Shown here: positions 33,649 to 41,595 of the stretch, in pieces
Position numbering within the stretch: the first letter of the stretch is position 1
How the letters are laid out: each line of letters opens with the position of its first letter
Source: UBA2653 sp964572685
GTDB taxonomy: Bacteria > Pseudomonadota > Gammaproteobacteria > Legionellales > Legionellaceae
Reading direction: 5' to 3'
Assembly (NCBI GenBank): GCA_964572685.1
Contig: CAZNFJ010000011.1
Location: 1 to 48,366 of the forward strand
DNA length: 48,366 nt
Notes under the pieces: generated by a model
Seen by the model: only the letters and a program-made list of their open reading frames with translations
Database searches by the model: none
What the model was told of the DNA's origin: nothing
Made by a program: the position numbers and the translations under genes

Positions 33649-34244
33649 ATTGTCTGTTTTTGTTGATACAGCTCTGGGTTAAGACTGGGATCATTATACA
33701 TTTTATGCTGATGATAAACCCTAAATGTTCGAGTCTTTTGTTGAACCTGCTCCAGAAGTTCTTTTAAGCATTGGCTTAATTGCTGGTGTTGTATATAAAG
33801 TTGATCAAGTTTCATTTGACAGTTTTGAATATGCGCATGTTCAACATCGGTTCTTAAAGTTTGTAAGCGCATATGGTAAATTTTAAGTGACATTATCGAT
33901 AGACGGTCAATCATCATCCCTGGCGCCTCAGAGTTTACAGGACATTCCTCATATGAGGCTGGTTGGAATAGCTCAATCATCGCTTTATCAATATTTTCCA
34001 TTTGATTATTGCGTTGTTGATTAAAATAATCTATTTCACGCTTGGCTTTTACAACAAAAGCATCGCCCATGTCATTGCGACGTGCCCGGTCTTCAGCGTT
34101 CCATAATTGATAGTTAAAAGCATGATTTGCTTCAACGAAACTCATCCATTCTGATTCTTGATATTGGATGCCTTGCGTTTTCCAGTTTTCAATAGCCGTT
34201 TGTTGAAAATCCATGATTTGCTGTACAAGAGATGATATATTCAT
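33645..34244 (-). CDS. DUF4254 family protein
   Basis: A 199-residue, mostly helical soluble protein. The stretch ANHAFNYQLWNAEDRARR followed by KAKREIDYFNQQRNNQMENID (about 40-88) is the DUF4254 signature, known as a conserved protein near polysaccharide genes in several phyla. No glycosyltransferase genes are nearby here. It overlaps the orphan membrane gene by 4 bases tail to tail. It is divergent, by 62 bases, from the small secreted protein gene. No enzymatic motif is visible. Confidence 0.78.
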   Translation of the reverse strand: MNISSLVQQIMDFQQTAIENWKTQGIQYQESEWMSFVEANHAFNYQLWNAEDRARRNDMGDAFVVKAKREIDYFNQQRNNQMENIDKAMIELFQPASYEECPVNSEAPGMMIDRLSIMSLKIYHMRLQTLRTDVEHAHIQNCQMKLDQLYIQHQQLSQCLKELLEQVQQKTRTFRVYHQHKMYNDPSLNPELYQQKQTI

Positions 34245-34306
34245 ATTTAAACTTTTATCAATTGAAAGCGCACAGTATAACCTTTTTATTGAATTTGGAG
34301 AATAAA

Positions 34307-34768
34307 ATGCGCCAGTTTATCGTCGTATTACTTTTAGGACTTTATTCCTCTATTTGGGCTCAAGAATTCTTACCTAAAGGCTGTCATGCTTTACCTCTGG
34401 GTGATGACGTGCAATTCATGCCGAAAAAAGATCATTTACTTTTTGTTCATAGTTTATCACCTCATGAGATATGGCTAGCTAATGTCAAACAACAACGTAT
34501 GACCACAAGCGTTGTACCCGGTCTTTGGAGTGTATTTTATGCACCGAAATTTGAAAGCTCTTGGCGTTGTATTCAATCAGAACCGGGACATGAGCAAAAA
34601 GTTGCATGCCATGAGGTTTTAGCCGTTTGTGAATGGCCTATTCAATCACCTAATGCTCAATTGAAAAGGTTAAATGCTTGGATAGCTTATAATATGCGCT
34701 TTTCAGAAATATCGGCTTATTTACAAAGAACCGGTTGGCAATTAAAAATCGATAGTAAGAGCCAATAA
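34307..34768 (+). CDS. Small secreted protein of unknown function
   Basis: A 153-residue protein with a clear signal peptide (MRQFIVVLLLGLYSSIWA, cleavage expected before QEF). The mature part has four cysteines that could form disulfides in the periplasm, and several tryptophans. I know no matching family. The ATG at 34307 follows GGAG with good spacing; the open frame reaches back to 34232 but overlaps the divergent gene. A TATAAC (34276-34281) may be its -10 box. Confidence 0.7.
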   Translation: MRQFIVVLLLGLYSSIWAQEFLPKGCHALPLGDDVQFMPKKDHLLFVHSLSPHEIWLANVKQQRMTTSVVPGLWSVFYAPKFESSWRCIQSEPGHEQKVACHEVLAVCEWPIQSPNAQLKRLNAWIAYNMRFSEISAYLQRTGWQLKIDSKSQ

Positions 34769-34779
34769 CTGCTTCTTAG

Positions 34780-34808
34780 TTGACACTTTAGTCTTTGCTG
34801 GAGATAAT
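34780..34808 (+). promoter_or_regulatory. Strong candidate rnr promoter
   Basis: A perfect TTGACA (34780-34785), a 17-base spacer and GATAAT (34803-34808). The leader before the rnr GTG at 34900 would be about 85 bases. Confidence 0.7.
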
Positions 34809-34899
34809 GACAGTTATATCATCAACTCAAACTTAGGGTGATGTGAAATTCTTTAAATTATGCTCAAATGCATCGAACAGTGATTAGGAATGGTGAAAC

Positions 34900-37065
34900 G
34901 TGTCAAAGAAAACTAAAGATCCGTATTTTGAACGAGAACTTGAAAAGTATGAAGATCCCATTCCTAGTCGAGAATATATTTTACAGATTTTAGGTGAACA
35001 GGGACGCCCGATGTTAAAAAGTGCCTTGTTAAAAGCACTAGAAGCACCTAAAAAATCCCAGCAAAAAGCCTTGATGTTCCGGTTACGAGCGATGGTTCGA
35101 GATGGACAAATCATGATTGACAGAAAAGATAGAATTTGTTTAATCAATAAAACCACCTTGATCAAAGGTCGCATTCAAGCCCATGCAGAAGGCATGGGCT
35201 TTTTGATTCCTGAAACAAAAGAAGCTGATTTGGTTTTATCCGCCCGCGAAATGAAGTCGGTGATGCATGGTGATATTGTTCTTGCTTATCAATTCGGTGT
35301 TGATAGACGTGGAAGAGCGGAAGGTAAAGTCCATGAAATTTTAGAACGGGCAATAAAGTCTGTGGCTGGTCGATTTATAGAGAAACAAGGGATCTTTTTT
35401 GTAGAGCCTGAGCATAAGTACTTATTTCATGATATTTTGATCCCGCCTCAAGAAACTCAAAATGCTCAATCAGGGCAAATGGTAATTGTCCGAATTGTTG
35501 AATATCCAACTTCTCATAGTATGGCCATTGGGCGAGTAGAAAAAGTTCTGGGAGAATACCTGGATCCGGGCCTTGAAATTGATGTTGCGCTTTTAAATTA
35601 TGGAATTCCTTGTCAATTTGATGCTGAAATTATTTCAGAGACCCATTTGATCCCAAAAGAAGTGCATGAGAAAGATTTAAAAGGGCGCAGAGATTTACGT
35701 CACATGCCTTTTGTGACTATTGATGGTGAAGATGCCAAAGATTTTGATGATGCGGTGTGTTGTCAACCACTGGCCCAAGGCCAGTATCGCTTATGGGTGG
35801 CCATTGCTGATGTCAGTCATTATGTGATGATCGATTCCGCGATGGATAAACAAGCGGCTCTTCGAGGAAATTCGGTCTATTTCCCTGGGCGTGTCGTCCC
35901 TATGTTGCCAGAGGCTTTATCCAATGGCATCTGTTCTTTGAATCCACAAGTTGATCGTTTATGTATGGTTGCCGAAATGGTGATTAATACCAAAGGAGAA
36001 ATTCGTCAACCTTCATTTTATCGAGCCGTAATCCATTCACGCAATCGTCTTATTTATGATGATGTGAGTCAATATCTTAAAGATGATGCAGATCCCAATC
36101 TTGAAGAAACAGTTTGGCTCATGCTGAAACATTTATATGAAGTCTATCATGTATTATTGCAAGCAAGATTGGCCCGAGGTGCAATTGAACTGGATACTAT
36201 TGAGACCAAGGTGGTCTTTGATGAAGATAAAAAAATTGAAAAATTGGTGCCAGTAATTCGTCAAGATGCGCATCGAATCATTGAGGAGTGTATGTTAGCT
36301 GCCAATGTTGCGGTTGCTTCATTCATTGAAAGTCAGGGGATTGCCTCCTTGTATCGGGTACATGAGCAACCCGATGTTGAAAAAATGAAAAGTTTGCAAA
36401 CCTTTTTGGGGGAGTTCGGAATTGAGTGTCGTTTTAGTGAAAAAACCAATCCCAAACAATTCCAGCAGGTTTTAGAAAAAATTCGTCAACGGCCTGAAAA
36501 ACAAGTGCTAGAAACCGTGATGCTGCGTTCTTTAAAACAAGCGCAGTATGCCGTCGAAAATTTAGGTCATTTTGGTTTAGGGTACACCGTTTATACGCAT
36601 TTCACATCTCCTATTCGACGATATCCAGACTTGGTGGTTCATCGAATCTTAGGTGATATTATCGACAGAAGCACTCAAGCACGTTATACTGATGAACGCC
36701 TGACTCAGCTGGCACAAGCTTGCTCGATGACTGAGCGACGTGCCGATGAGGCTACACGTGATGTCTTGACTTGGTTAAAGTGTATCTATATGCAGGATAA
36801 GCTGGGACAATCTTTTGATGGTACTGTTACTGCAGTAACATCCTTCGGTTTATTTGTGACGATTAAAGACATTTTTGTGGAAGGTTTGGTGCATGTGACT
36901 TCGCTTAAAAATGATTATTATTATTTTGATGCCTTGAGACATCGTTTGGTGGGTGAACGCACGAATCAAGTATATCACTTGGGTGATGCGATGAAAGTAA
37001 TGGTAGCGCGTGTTGATGCTGATGCGCGAAAAATTGATTTTGATTTGGTTAAAGAAGATGTCTAA
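34900..37065 (+). CDS. rnr: Ribonuclease R
   Basis: A 721-residue 3'-5' exoribonuclease of the RNB family that degrades structured RNA. It has an N-terminal helix-turn-helix-like domain (IPSREYILQIL), two cold-shock domains, the RNB core with VTIDGEDAKDFDDAV catalytic aspartates and YTHFTSPIRRYPDLVVHR, and a C-terminal S1 domain (GTVTAVTSFGLFVTI). The Lys/Arg-rich tail of E. coli RNase R, which aids unwinding and ribosome contact, is absent; the protein stops right after the S1 domain. The start is GTG. It overlaps rlmB by 8 bases. Confidence 0.97.
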   Translation: MSKKTKDPYFERELEKYEDPIPSREYILQILGEQGRPMLKSALLKALEAPKKSQQKALMFRLRAMVRDGQIMIDRKDRICLINKTTLIKGRIQAHAEGMGFLIPETKEADLVLSAREMKSVMHGDIVLAYQFGVDRRGRAEGKVHEILERAIKSVAGRFIEKQGIFFVEPEHKYLFHDILIPPQETQNAQSGQMVIVRIVEYPTSHSMAIGRVEKVLGEYLDPGLEIDVALLNYGIPCQFDAEIISETHLIPKEVHEKDLKGRRDLRHMPFVTIDGEDAKDFDDAVCCQPLAQGQYRLWVAIADVSHYVMIDSAMDKQAALRGNSVYFPGRVVPMLPEALSNGICSLNPQVDRLCMVAEMVINTKGEIRQPSFYRAVIHSRNRLIYDDVSQYLKDDADPNLEETVWLMLKHLYEVYHVLLQARLARGAIELDTIETKVVFDEDKKIEKLVPVIRQDAHRIIEECMLAANVAVASFIESQGIASLYRVHEQPDVEKMKSLQTFLGEFGIECRFSEKTNPKQFQQVLEKIRQRPEKQVLETVMLRSLKQAQYAVENLGHFGLGYTVYTHFTSPIRRYPDLVVHRILGDIIDRSTQARYTDERLTQLAQACSMTERRADEATRDVLTWLKCIYMQDKLGQSFDGTVTAVTSFGLFVTIKDIFVEGLVHVTSLKNDYYYFDALRHRLVGERTNQVYHLGDAMKVMVARVDADARKIDFDLVKEDV

Positions 37066-37819
37066 AAAACCTACAGCTTATGGTTTGCATGCCTGTCTTG
37101 CAATTTTAAATAATCCTATACGAACCATTGAACAATTGGTGATTCGACAAGGTGATGAAAAACGATATGTAAACTTACTCGAATTGGCAAAAAATCGTCA
37201 AGTTCCTGTTAAAATGTTGTCTTCTCAGCAAATGAATGAAGAATTTCCCGACGTTGTGCATCAGGGCGTTGTTTTGTGGTGCAAACCCTTGCCAACATTA
37301 GTTGAAGCAGATATTCCAGGTTTGCTTCACGGATTGAGTCATCCGGCATTTATTTTGATTTTAGATGGTGTAACGGACCCGCATAATCTGGGCGCTTGTC
37401 TTCGCAGTGCAGATGCCAGTGGCGTTGACATGGTCATTATTCCTAAAGATAAAAGCGCGGGTCTAGGTCCTGTCGTAGCAAAAGTCTCGTCTGGCGCCAG
37501 TGAGCACATCCCTTTGGTTCGGGTGACCAATCTTGCGCGAACTATTGAAAGTTTGCAAAGTTCAGGTGTTTGGATTTATGGTGCTTGTGGAGAGGCACAT
37601 CAGTCATTATATCAATTGGATGGCTTGGGCGCGATTGCTTTGGTGTTGGGTGCTGAAGGGGATGGTTTAAGACGCTTGACTCGGGAAAAATGTGATGGAC
37701 TTTATTCTATTCCTATGATGGGCAGTGTGTCGAGCTTGAATGTTTCGGTTGCTGCGGGTGTTAGTATGTATGAGATTAGACGACAGCGTATCCACGCTGT
37801 CGTCAAAGATTTAGCCTAG
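37058..37819 (+). CDS. rlmB: 23S rRNA (guanosine-2251-2'-O)-methyltransferase
   Basis: A 253-residue SpoU-class methyltransferase with a trefoil-knot SAM site. It has an N-terminal substrate-binding domain (AYGLHACLAIL) and the three SpoU motifs: LDGVTDPHNLGACLRSADA, LVLGAEGDGL and IPMMGSVSSLNVSVAAGVSMYE. It modifies G2251 in the P-loop of 23S rRNA. The ATG at 37058 lies within the end of rnr; the pairing rnr-rlmB is typical of gammaproteobacteria. It overlaps sodB by 9 bases tail to tail. Confidence 0.96.
   Translation: MSKKPTAYGLHACLAILNNPIRTIEQLVIRQGDEKRYVNLLELAKNRQVPVKMLSSQQMNEEFPDVVHQGVVLWCKPLPTLVEADIPGLLHGLSHPAFILILDGVTDPHNLGACLRSADASGVDMVIIPKDKSAGLGPVVAKVSSGASEHIPLVRVTNLARTIESLQSSGVWIYGACGEAHQSLYQLDGLGAIALVLGAEGDGLRRLTREKCDGLYSIPMMGSVSSLNVSVAAGVSMYEIRRQRIHAVVKDLA
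37779..37804. terminator. Hairpin inside the 3' end of rlmB
   Basis: A perfect 11-bp stem GACGACAGCGT (37779-37789) and ACGCTGTCGTC (37794-37804) with a 4-base ATCC loop, inside the last rlmB codons and just before the sodB overlap. It is GC-rich compared with its surroundings. No U-tract on either strand. Confidence 0.55.
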
Positions 37820-38389
37820 TTGTTCTGCAACAAAATCCCAATTAACGAGATTCCAAAAATGTTCGATGTATTGAATTCTGGCATTACGGTAGTCGATATA
37901 ATAAGCATGTTCCCAAACATCGCAAGTTAATAGCGCCTTTTGCCCATGGCGTATAGGCGTATCGGCATTACTGGTACTTGTGATGGCCAACTGTCCATCT
38001 ACACTTTGTACAAGCCAAGCCCAACCCGAACCAAAGGTGGTGAGTGCAGTTTTACTGAATTGTTCTTTAAACGCTGCAAAACTTCCAAATTTTTCAATAA
38101 TGGCATGCATCAGCTTACCTTGTGGCTCTGGTTTTGCATTAGGTGTTAAACAATTCCAGTAAAATGTGTGATTCCAGACCTGTGCGGCATTGTTAAATAA
38201 TCCTGCATCGCTTTTTAGAATGATATTCTCAAGGCTTTCGTTAGCCATGGGATGGTTTTCTAATAATTGATTGAGATTATTGACATAGGTTAAGTGATGT
38301 TTTCCGTAATGATATTCTAGTGTTTCTTTAGAAATATGCGGCTCTAGTGCATTGAGTGCATAGGGTAATTGAGGCAATTCAAAAGCCAT
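37811..38389 (-). CDS. sodB: Superoxide dismutase, iron type
   Basis: A 192-residue superoxide dismutase. The metal ligands lie in LEYHYGKHHLTYVNNLN, the VWNHTFYWNCL region and the C-terminal CDVWEHAYYIDYRNARIQYI. The NHTFYWNCL block and FGSGWAWL fit cytoplasmic Fe-SOD (SodB) better than Mn-SOD. It converts superoxide to hydrogen peroxide, which the nearby peroxiredoxin can remove. The ATG at 38389 follows GGAGAACACT. Confidence 0.96.
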   Translation of the reverse strand: MAFELPQLPYALNALEPHISKETLEYHYGKHHLTYVNNLNQLLENHPMANESLENIILKSDAGLFNNAAQVWNHTFYWNCLTPNAKPEPQGKLMHAIIEKFGSFAAFKEQFSKTALTTFGSGWAWLVQSVDGQLAITSTSNADTPIRHGQKALLTCDVWEHAYYIDYRNARIQYIEHFWNLVNWDFVAEQLG

Positions 38390-38490
38390 AGTGTTCTCCA
38401 AAAATTTTCAAATCCTGACAAGTTTAATGAATCTTATTCTGCATGGGAAGCTTAATGGGACCAATTTAGTCTTTTTTTTTTAAAACTTGC

Positions 38491-38519
38491 TTGAGTTCAA
38501 AAAAGGCTTGGCCCATAAT
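38491..38519 (+). promoter_or_regulatory. Candidate grxD-peroxiredoxin promoter
   Basis: TTGAGT (38491-38496), a 17-base spacer and CATAAT (38514-38519), about 30 bases before the grxD ATG. Confidence 0.55.
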
Positions 38520-38549
38520 ACTATCACTTTGATAAATTGAGGTTTGAAA

Positions 38550-38870
38550 ATGGATACTTTAGAGAAGATTAAACAACAAATCAGTGAAAATTCTATTTTA
38601 TTGTATATGAAAGGATCTCCTGATATGCCTCAGTGTGGTTTTTCTGCGCGGGCTGCAAATTTAATTAAAGAATGTGGTGTGCCTTTTGCTTATGTGGATA
38701 TATTGTCAAACCCTGATATTCGACAACAGCTGCCAGTTTATGCTGATTGGCCTACATTTCCTCAGTTATGGGTACGAGGCGAATTGATTGGAGGATCTGA
38801 TATTTTAGCTGAAATGCATGCCAATGGTGAATTAAAACCATTGTTAACTGAAGCTTTAGAAAATAAATAA
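38550..38870 (+). CDS. grxD: Monothiol glutaredoxin (Grx4 type)
   Basis: A 106-residue monothiol glutaredoxin with the CGFS active site in MPQCGFSARAANLI, plus WPTFPQLWVRGELIGGSDIL for glutathione binding. Members bind a [2Fe-2S] cluster with glutathione and take part in iron-sulfur transfer and iron sensing. The ATG at 38550 has GAGG 8 bases upstream. The peroxiredoxin follows after 9 bases, so they form one transcript. Confidence 0.95.
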   Translation: MDTLEKIKQQISENSILLYMKGSPDMPQCGFSARAANLIKECGVPFAYVDILSNPDIRQQLPVYADWPTFPQLWVRGELIGGSDILAEMHANGELKPLLTEALENK

Positions 38871-38879
38871 GGGGAAATT

Positions 38880-39485
38880 ATGAGCGTTTTAGTAGGTCGT
38901 CAGGCACCAGACTTTACTGTGCCAGCAGTTTTAGGAACAGGTGAAATTGTTGATAAATTTAATTTGTATGAGCGCATCAAAGGCAAACATGCGGTGGTGT
39001 TTTTTTATCCATTGGATTTTACCTTCGTATGTCCATCTGAGTTAATTGCGCTGGACCACCGTATGGATGAATTGTCTAAGCGTGGCGTAGAAGTAGTAGC
39101 CGTTTCAATTGATTCGCAATTCACACATAATGCTTACCGTCAAACGCCTATCAACCAGGGTGGTATTGGTCCAGTCCGTTATACTTTAGCAGCTGATACT
39201 CGTCATCAAATTTGTCAATCATTTGGTGTTGAACATCCGGTTGCAGGTGTTGCATTGCGTGCAGCTTTTGTAATTGATGCTCAAGGTTTAGTGCGTTCAC
39301 AAATTGTGAATGATTTACCTATTGGTCGAAATATAGATGAGATTATTCGTATTATTGATGCTATCCAATTTTTTGAAACGCATGGTGAAGTTTGTCCTGC
39401 GGGTTGGACCAAGGGGAAAGCAGGCATGAAAGCCAATCCCCAAGGTGTTGCCGAATATTTAGCGCAAAATGCAGACCAACTCTAA
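38880..39485 (+). CDS. Typical 2-Cys peroxiredoxin (AhpC/TSA family)
   Basis: A 201-residue thiol peroxidase that reduces hydrogen peroxide and alkyl hydroperoxides. The peroxidatic cysteine is in DFTFVCPSELIAL and the resolving cysteine in GEVCPAGW near the C-terminus, so it is of the 2-Cys type. The reductant cannot be read; no AhpF lies near, and the adjacent monothiol glutaredoxin is not a likely direct reductant. A GGGG-rich ribosome binding site precedes the ATG. Confidence 0.94.
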   Translation: MSVLVGRQAPDFTVPAVLGTGEIVDKFNLYERIKGKHAVVFFYPLDFTFVCPSELIALDHRMDELSKRGVEVVAVSIDSQFTHNAYRQTPINQGGIGPVRYTLAADTRHQICQSFGVEHPVAGVALRAAFVIDAQGLVRSQIVNDLPIGRNIDEIIRIIDAIQFFETHGEVCPAGWTKGKAGMKANPQGVAEYLAQNADQL

Positions 39486-39490
39486 GTTCA

Positions 39491-40102
39491 TTATTTAAGG
39501 TCATTGATTTTATCAATGGCCTTAAATGTATTTAAAATCTTACAAAATAATTCAGCCGTCTTTTTGGCATCATACAATGCAGAATGTGCTTCAGCACCAT
39601 TAAAATCAATATGAGCTGATTTCATGGCTTTGGCTAATACAGTTTGTCCGTAGGCGACACCAGCAAGCGTTGCCGTATCAAATGATGTAAAAGGATGGAA
39701 AGGTGATTTGATTTTTTGGCGCAAACAAGCCTCTTGAACGAATTGTAAGTCAAACCAGGCATTATGTCCGACAAGTACTGCTCGTTGGCAATGGTGTTCT
39801 TTTAATGCGGCTTTAATGGGTTTAAAAAGGGAGTTGAGCGCATCTTTTTCAGATCTTGCAAAACGAAGTGGATGGAACGGATCGATTTTATTGAATGCCA
39901 AGGATTTTGGATCCATCACCGCATCTTCAAATGGCAAGATGTGCTCACTAAATGATTCACCTATACTAAAGCCCTCCTCGTGGTATTCAATTAGAACCAC
40001 AGCCATTTCTAATAAAGCATTTTTATGTGGTTCTAGTCCTGATGTTTCAACATCGACAACCACGGGCATAAAACCACGAAAACGTTCCTTCAGCATGACC
40101 AC
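39491..40102 (-). CDS. rnt: Ribonuclease T
   Basis: A 203-residue DEDDh exonuclease that trims 3' ends of tRNA and other stable RNAs. The acidic residues are seen in VVVDVETSG, HNAWFDLQFV and HSALYDAKKTAELF, with the DEDDh histidine, and FDTATLAGVAYGQTVLAKA matches RNase T. The GTG at 40102 has GAGG 6 bases upstream; an ATG at 40096 lies two codons inside. It converges on the peroxiredoxin gene with a 5-base gap. Confidence 0.94.
   Translation of the reverse strand: MVMLKERFRGFMPVVVDVETSGLEPHKNALLEMAVVLIEYHEEGFSIGESFSEHILPFEDAVMDPKSLAFNKIDPFHPLRFARSEKDALNSLFKPIKAALKEHHCQRAVLVGHNAWFDLQFVQEACLRQKIKSPFHPFTSFDTATLAGVAYGQTVLAKAMKSAHIDFNGAEAHSALYDAKKTAELFCKILNTFKAIDKINDLK
39494..39526. terminator. 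Hairpin at the peroxiredoxin/rnt convergent junction
   Basis: A 14-bp stem, TTTAAGGTCATTGA (39494-39507) pairing with TCAATGGCCTTAAA (39513-39526) with one G-U wobble, and a 5-base TTTTA loop. It lies in the last rnt codons, immediately after the peroxiredoxin stop. Neither flank has a long U-tract. Confidence 0.6.
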
Positions 40103-40139
40103 GCTAAACCTCTATATTTCTACCTCAAGAATGAAAAGC

Positions 40140-40168
40140 AGGATACCGTTTGTCAGGTGAGGGGTCAA
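40140..40168 (-). promoter_or_regulatory. Candidate rnt promoter
   Basis: On the minus strand TTGACC (40168-40163), a 17-base spacer and TATCCT (40145-40140), 37 bases before the GTG at 40102. Confidence 0.55.
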
Positions 40169-40392
40169 GTCTTGAATCGGCGTTGTTGTTAAATAATCTT
40201 TCCGAGTAAAAAATGGGCAGTTTATTTTCAAATGACGCAAAAAAATAAAAAGAATGTCAAGGAACTATTGACAAAAGAAAAAAGTCGCTTGATGATGGTA
40301 GAAAGTCTTGAAGTAGTCACACTCACTTCTTGGGCTTTGATAGTTAATCGCTCATAAAAACAACTGTGTTACTTTAAGGTTTTTTATTAGTG

Positions 40393-40421
40393 TTGACAAG
40401 TTGTTAAAGTGAGTGAATAAT
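40393..40421 (+). promoter_or_regulatory. Strong candidate promoter of the major porin
   Basis: A perfect TTGACA (40393-40398), a 17-base spacer and AATAAT (40416-40421), about 85 bases before the porin ATG at 40507. The leader contains a palindrome (40468-40483). Confidence 0.65.
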
Positions 40422-40467
40422 CGATATTGGTACATTCTCGATTTAGAGCGATGAATAGTACCTAAAC

Positions 40468-40483
40468 TAAAACGGACGTTTTA
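40468..40483. promoter_or_regulatory. Palindrome in the porin leader
   Basis: TAAAACG GA CGTTTTA, a 7-base inverted repeat around a GA core, 23 bases before the ATG. It is downstream of the promoter, so it could be an operator or a short leader hairpin near the ribosome binding site. Confidence 0.4.
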
Positions 40484-40506
40484 ATAATAAAAAAGTGGAG
40501 AAAAGT

Positions 40507-41526
40507 ATGTTAAATCTGAAGAAAACAGCATTGGCTGTTATCGCTTTAGGAAGCACAGCCGCTTTTGCTGGCACAATGGGGCCAGTTTGTAGCGCAGTGA
40601 ATGTTACTGTACCTTGCGAAAACACAGCTTGGGATATCGGTGGCCGTGCATTATATTTACAACCTTCTGCGAGCGGTTATGCAGCTCAAAGAACATTGAC
40701 CACATCAACAGGTTCTATTGAACGTGGTGTGAATCCTGCTTGGGGATGGGGTTTCCAATTAGAAGCTTCTTATCACTATAGCACTGGCAATGATTTCAAT
40801 TTGAACTGGTATCATTTCCGTAACGGCAGCTCAAGAACATTGGAAGCGCCTGTTAATTTAGGAACAGTGGTTTCTAATCAAATTTTTGATTTCCAAAAAG
40901 TAGCAAATCTTACAGATCTGACTGTTGAAACAGCTTACCAATCTGTTAACCCAGCTTGGGATCAAGTCAACATGGAATTTGGTCAACATGTTGATTTCGG
41001 CGAAAACAAATACGCACGTTTCCATGCGGGTATGAACTACTCTCGTACAGGTGTAACTGGTACAACAGCTGCGACCTATTACACAGGTGGTACTCGTACA
41101 AGTACTTTTACCGATAACAACAATAGCTATTCTGCTGTATACAATGGCTTTGGTCCTCGCGTTGGTACAGATTTGACCTACGATTGGGGTAACGGTTTAA
41201 GTGTTTACGGAACAGGTGCATTGTCTGTATTAGCAGGTAGCACTAAAAACTCTATCTACGCACTTGATACCACTGTTGCAAATGTTCAAACATGGACATT
41301 ATATAACACTAGTATTTCTCGCGTTGTTCCTGAGTTAGATGCTAAATTAGGCTTCATGTACACCTATGCAATGGCACAAGGTGACTTGAGTTTAGACCTA
41401 GGTTGGGTATGGGCTAGCTACATGGGCGCATTAGCTACCAACAACACTGTTGCTGGTGCAAGTGACCACAATTTCGGAATCCAAGGTTTGTACTTTGGTT
41501 TGAAATGGGTTGGCAACGTTGCTTAA
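40507..41526 (+). CDS. Legionella-type major outer membrane protein (porin)
   Basis: A 339-residue outer-membrane beta-barrel of the Legionella MOMP family (PF05150-type). The signal peptide MLNLKKTALAVIALGSTAAFA is followed by GTMGPVCSAVNVTVPCENTAWDIGGRALYLQPS, the family N-terminus with two close cysteines, and it ends in FGIQGLYFGLKWVGNV with alternating aromatic strands. MOMP forms the abundant, disulfide-linked porin of Legionella. The ATG at 40507 has GGAG 7 bases upstream. Codon use is smooth and G+C slightly higher than neighbours, as expected for a highly expressed gene. A strong terminator follows. Confidence 0.93.
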   Translation: MLNLKKTALAVIALGSTAAFAGTMGPVCSAVNVTVPCENTAWDIGGRALYLQPSASGYAAQRTLTTSTGSIERGVNPAWGWGFQLEASYHYSTGNDFNLNWYHFRNGSSRTLEAPVNLGTVVSNQIFDFQKVANLTDLTVETAYQSVNPAWDQVNMEFGQHVDFGENKYARFHAGMNYSRTGVTGTTAATYYTGGTRTSTFTDNNNSYSAVYNGFGPRVGTDLTYDWGNGLSVYGTGALSVLAGSTKNSIYALDTTVANVQTWTLYNTSISRVVPELDAKLGFMYTYAMAQGDLSLDLGWVWASYMGALATNNTVAGASDHNFGIQGLYFGLKWVGNVA

Positions 41527-41543
41527 TCTGTTTAGAAGTTGAG

Positions 41544-41571
41544 AAAAACCCACCTTATGGTGGGTTTTTTT
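41544..41571 (+). terminator. Intrinsic terminator after the major porin
   Basis: An 11-bp stem AAAAACCCACC / GGTGGGTTTTT (41544-41554 and 41559-41569) with a TTAT loop and a T-tract to 41571. It separates the two porin genes. Confidence 0.93.
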
Positions 41572-41595
41572 ATGAATGAATTGATGGAGATATAG

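Larger units (their letters stand above)
40103..40506. other. 404-base intergenic region upstream of the major porin
   Basis: No gene, tRNA or convincing small ORF is seen here. It holds the rnt promoter on the minus strand, the porin promoter on the plus strand and a 7+2+7 palindrome in the porin leader. The middle part (about 40169-40392) shows no feature I can name; a small RNA cannot be excluded. Confidence 0.6.

Noticed and set aside
33600..33720. Hairpin at the convergent junction of the orphan membrane protein and DUF4254 genes
   Set aside because: Only 4-bp stems could be found, unlike the other six convergent junctions.
40169..40392. Possible small RNA or tRNA in the long intergenic region
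   Set aside because: No T-loop-like or terminator structure was found; nothing positive supports an RNA gene.
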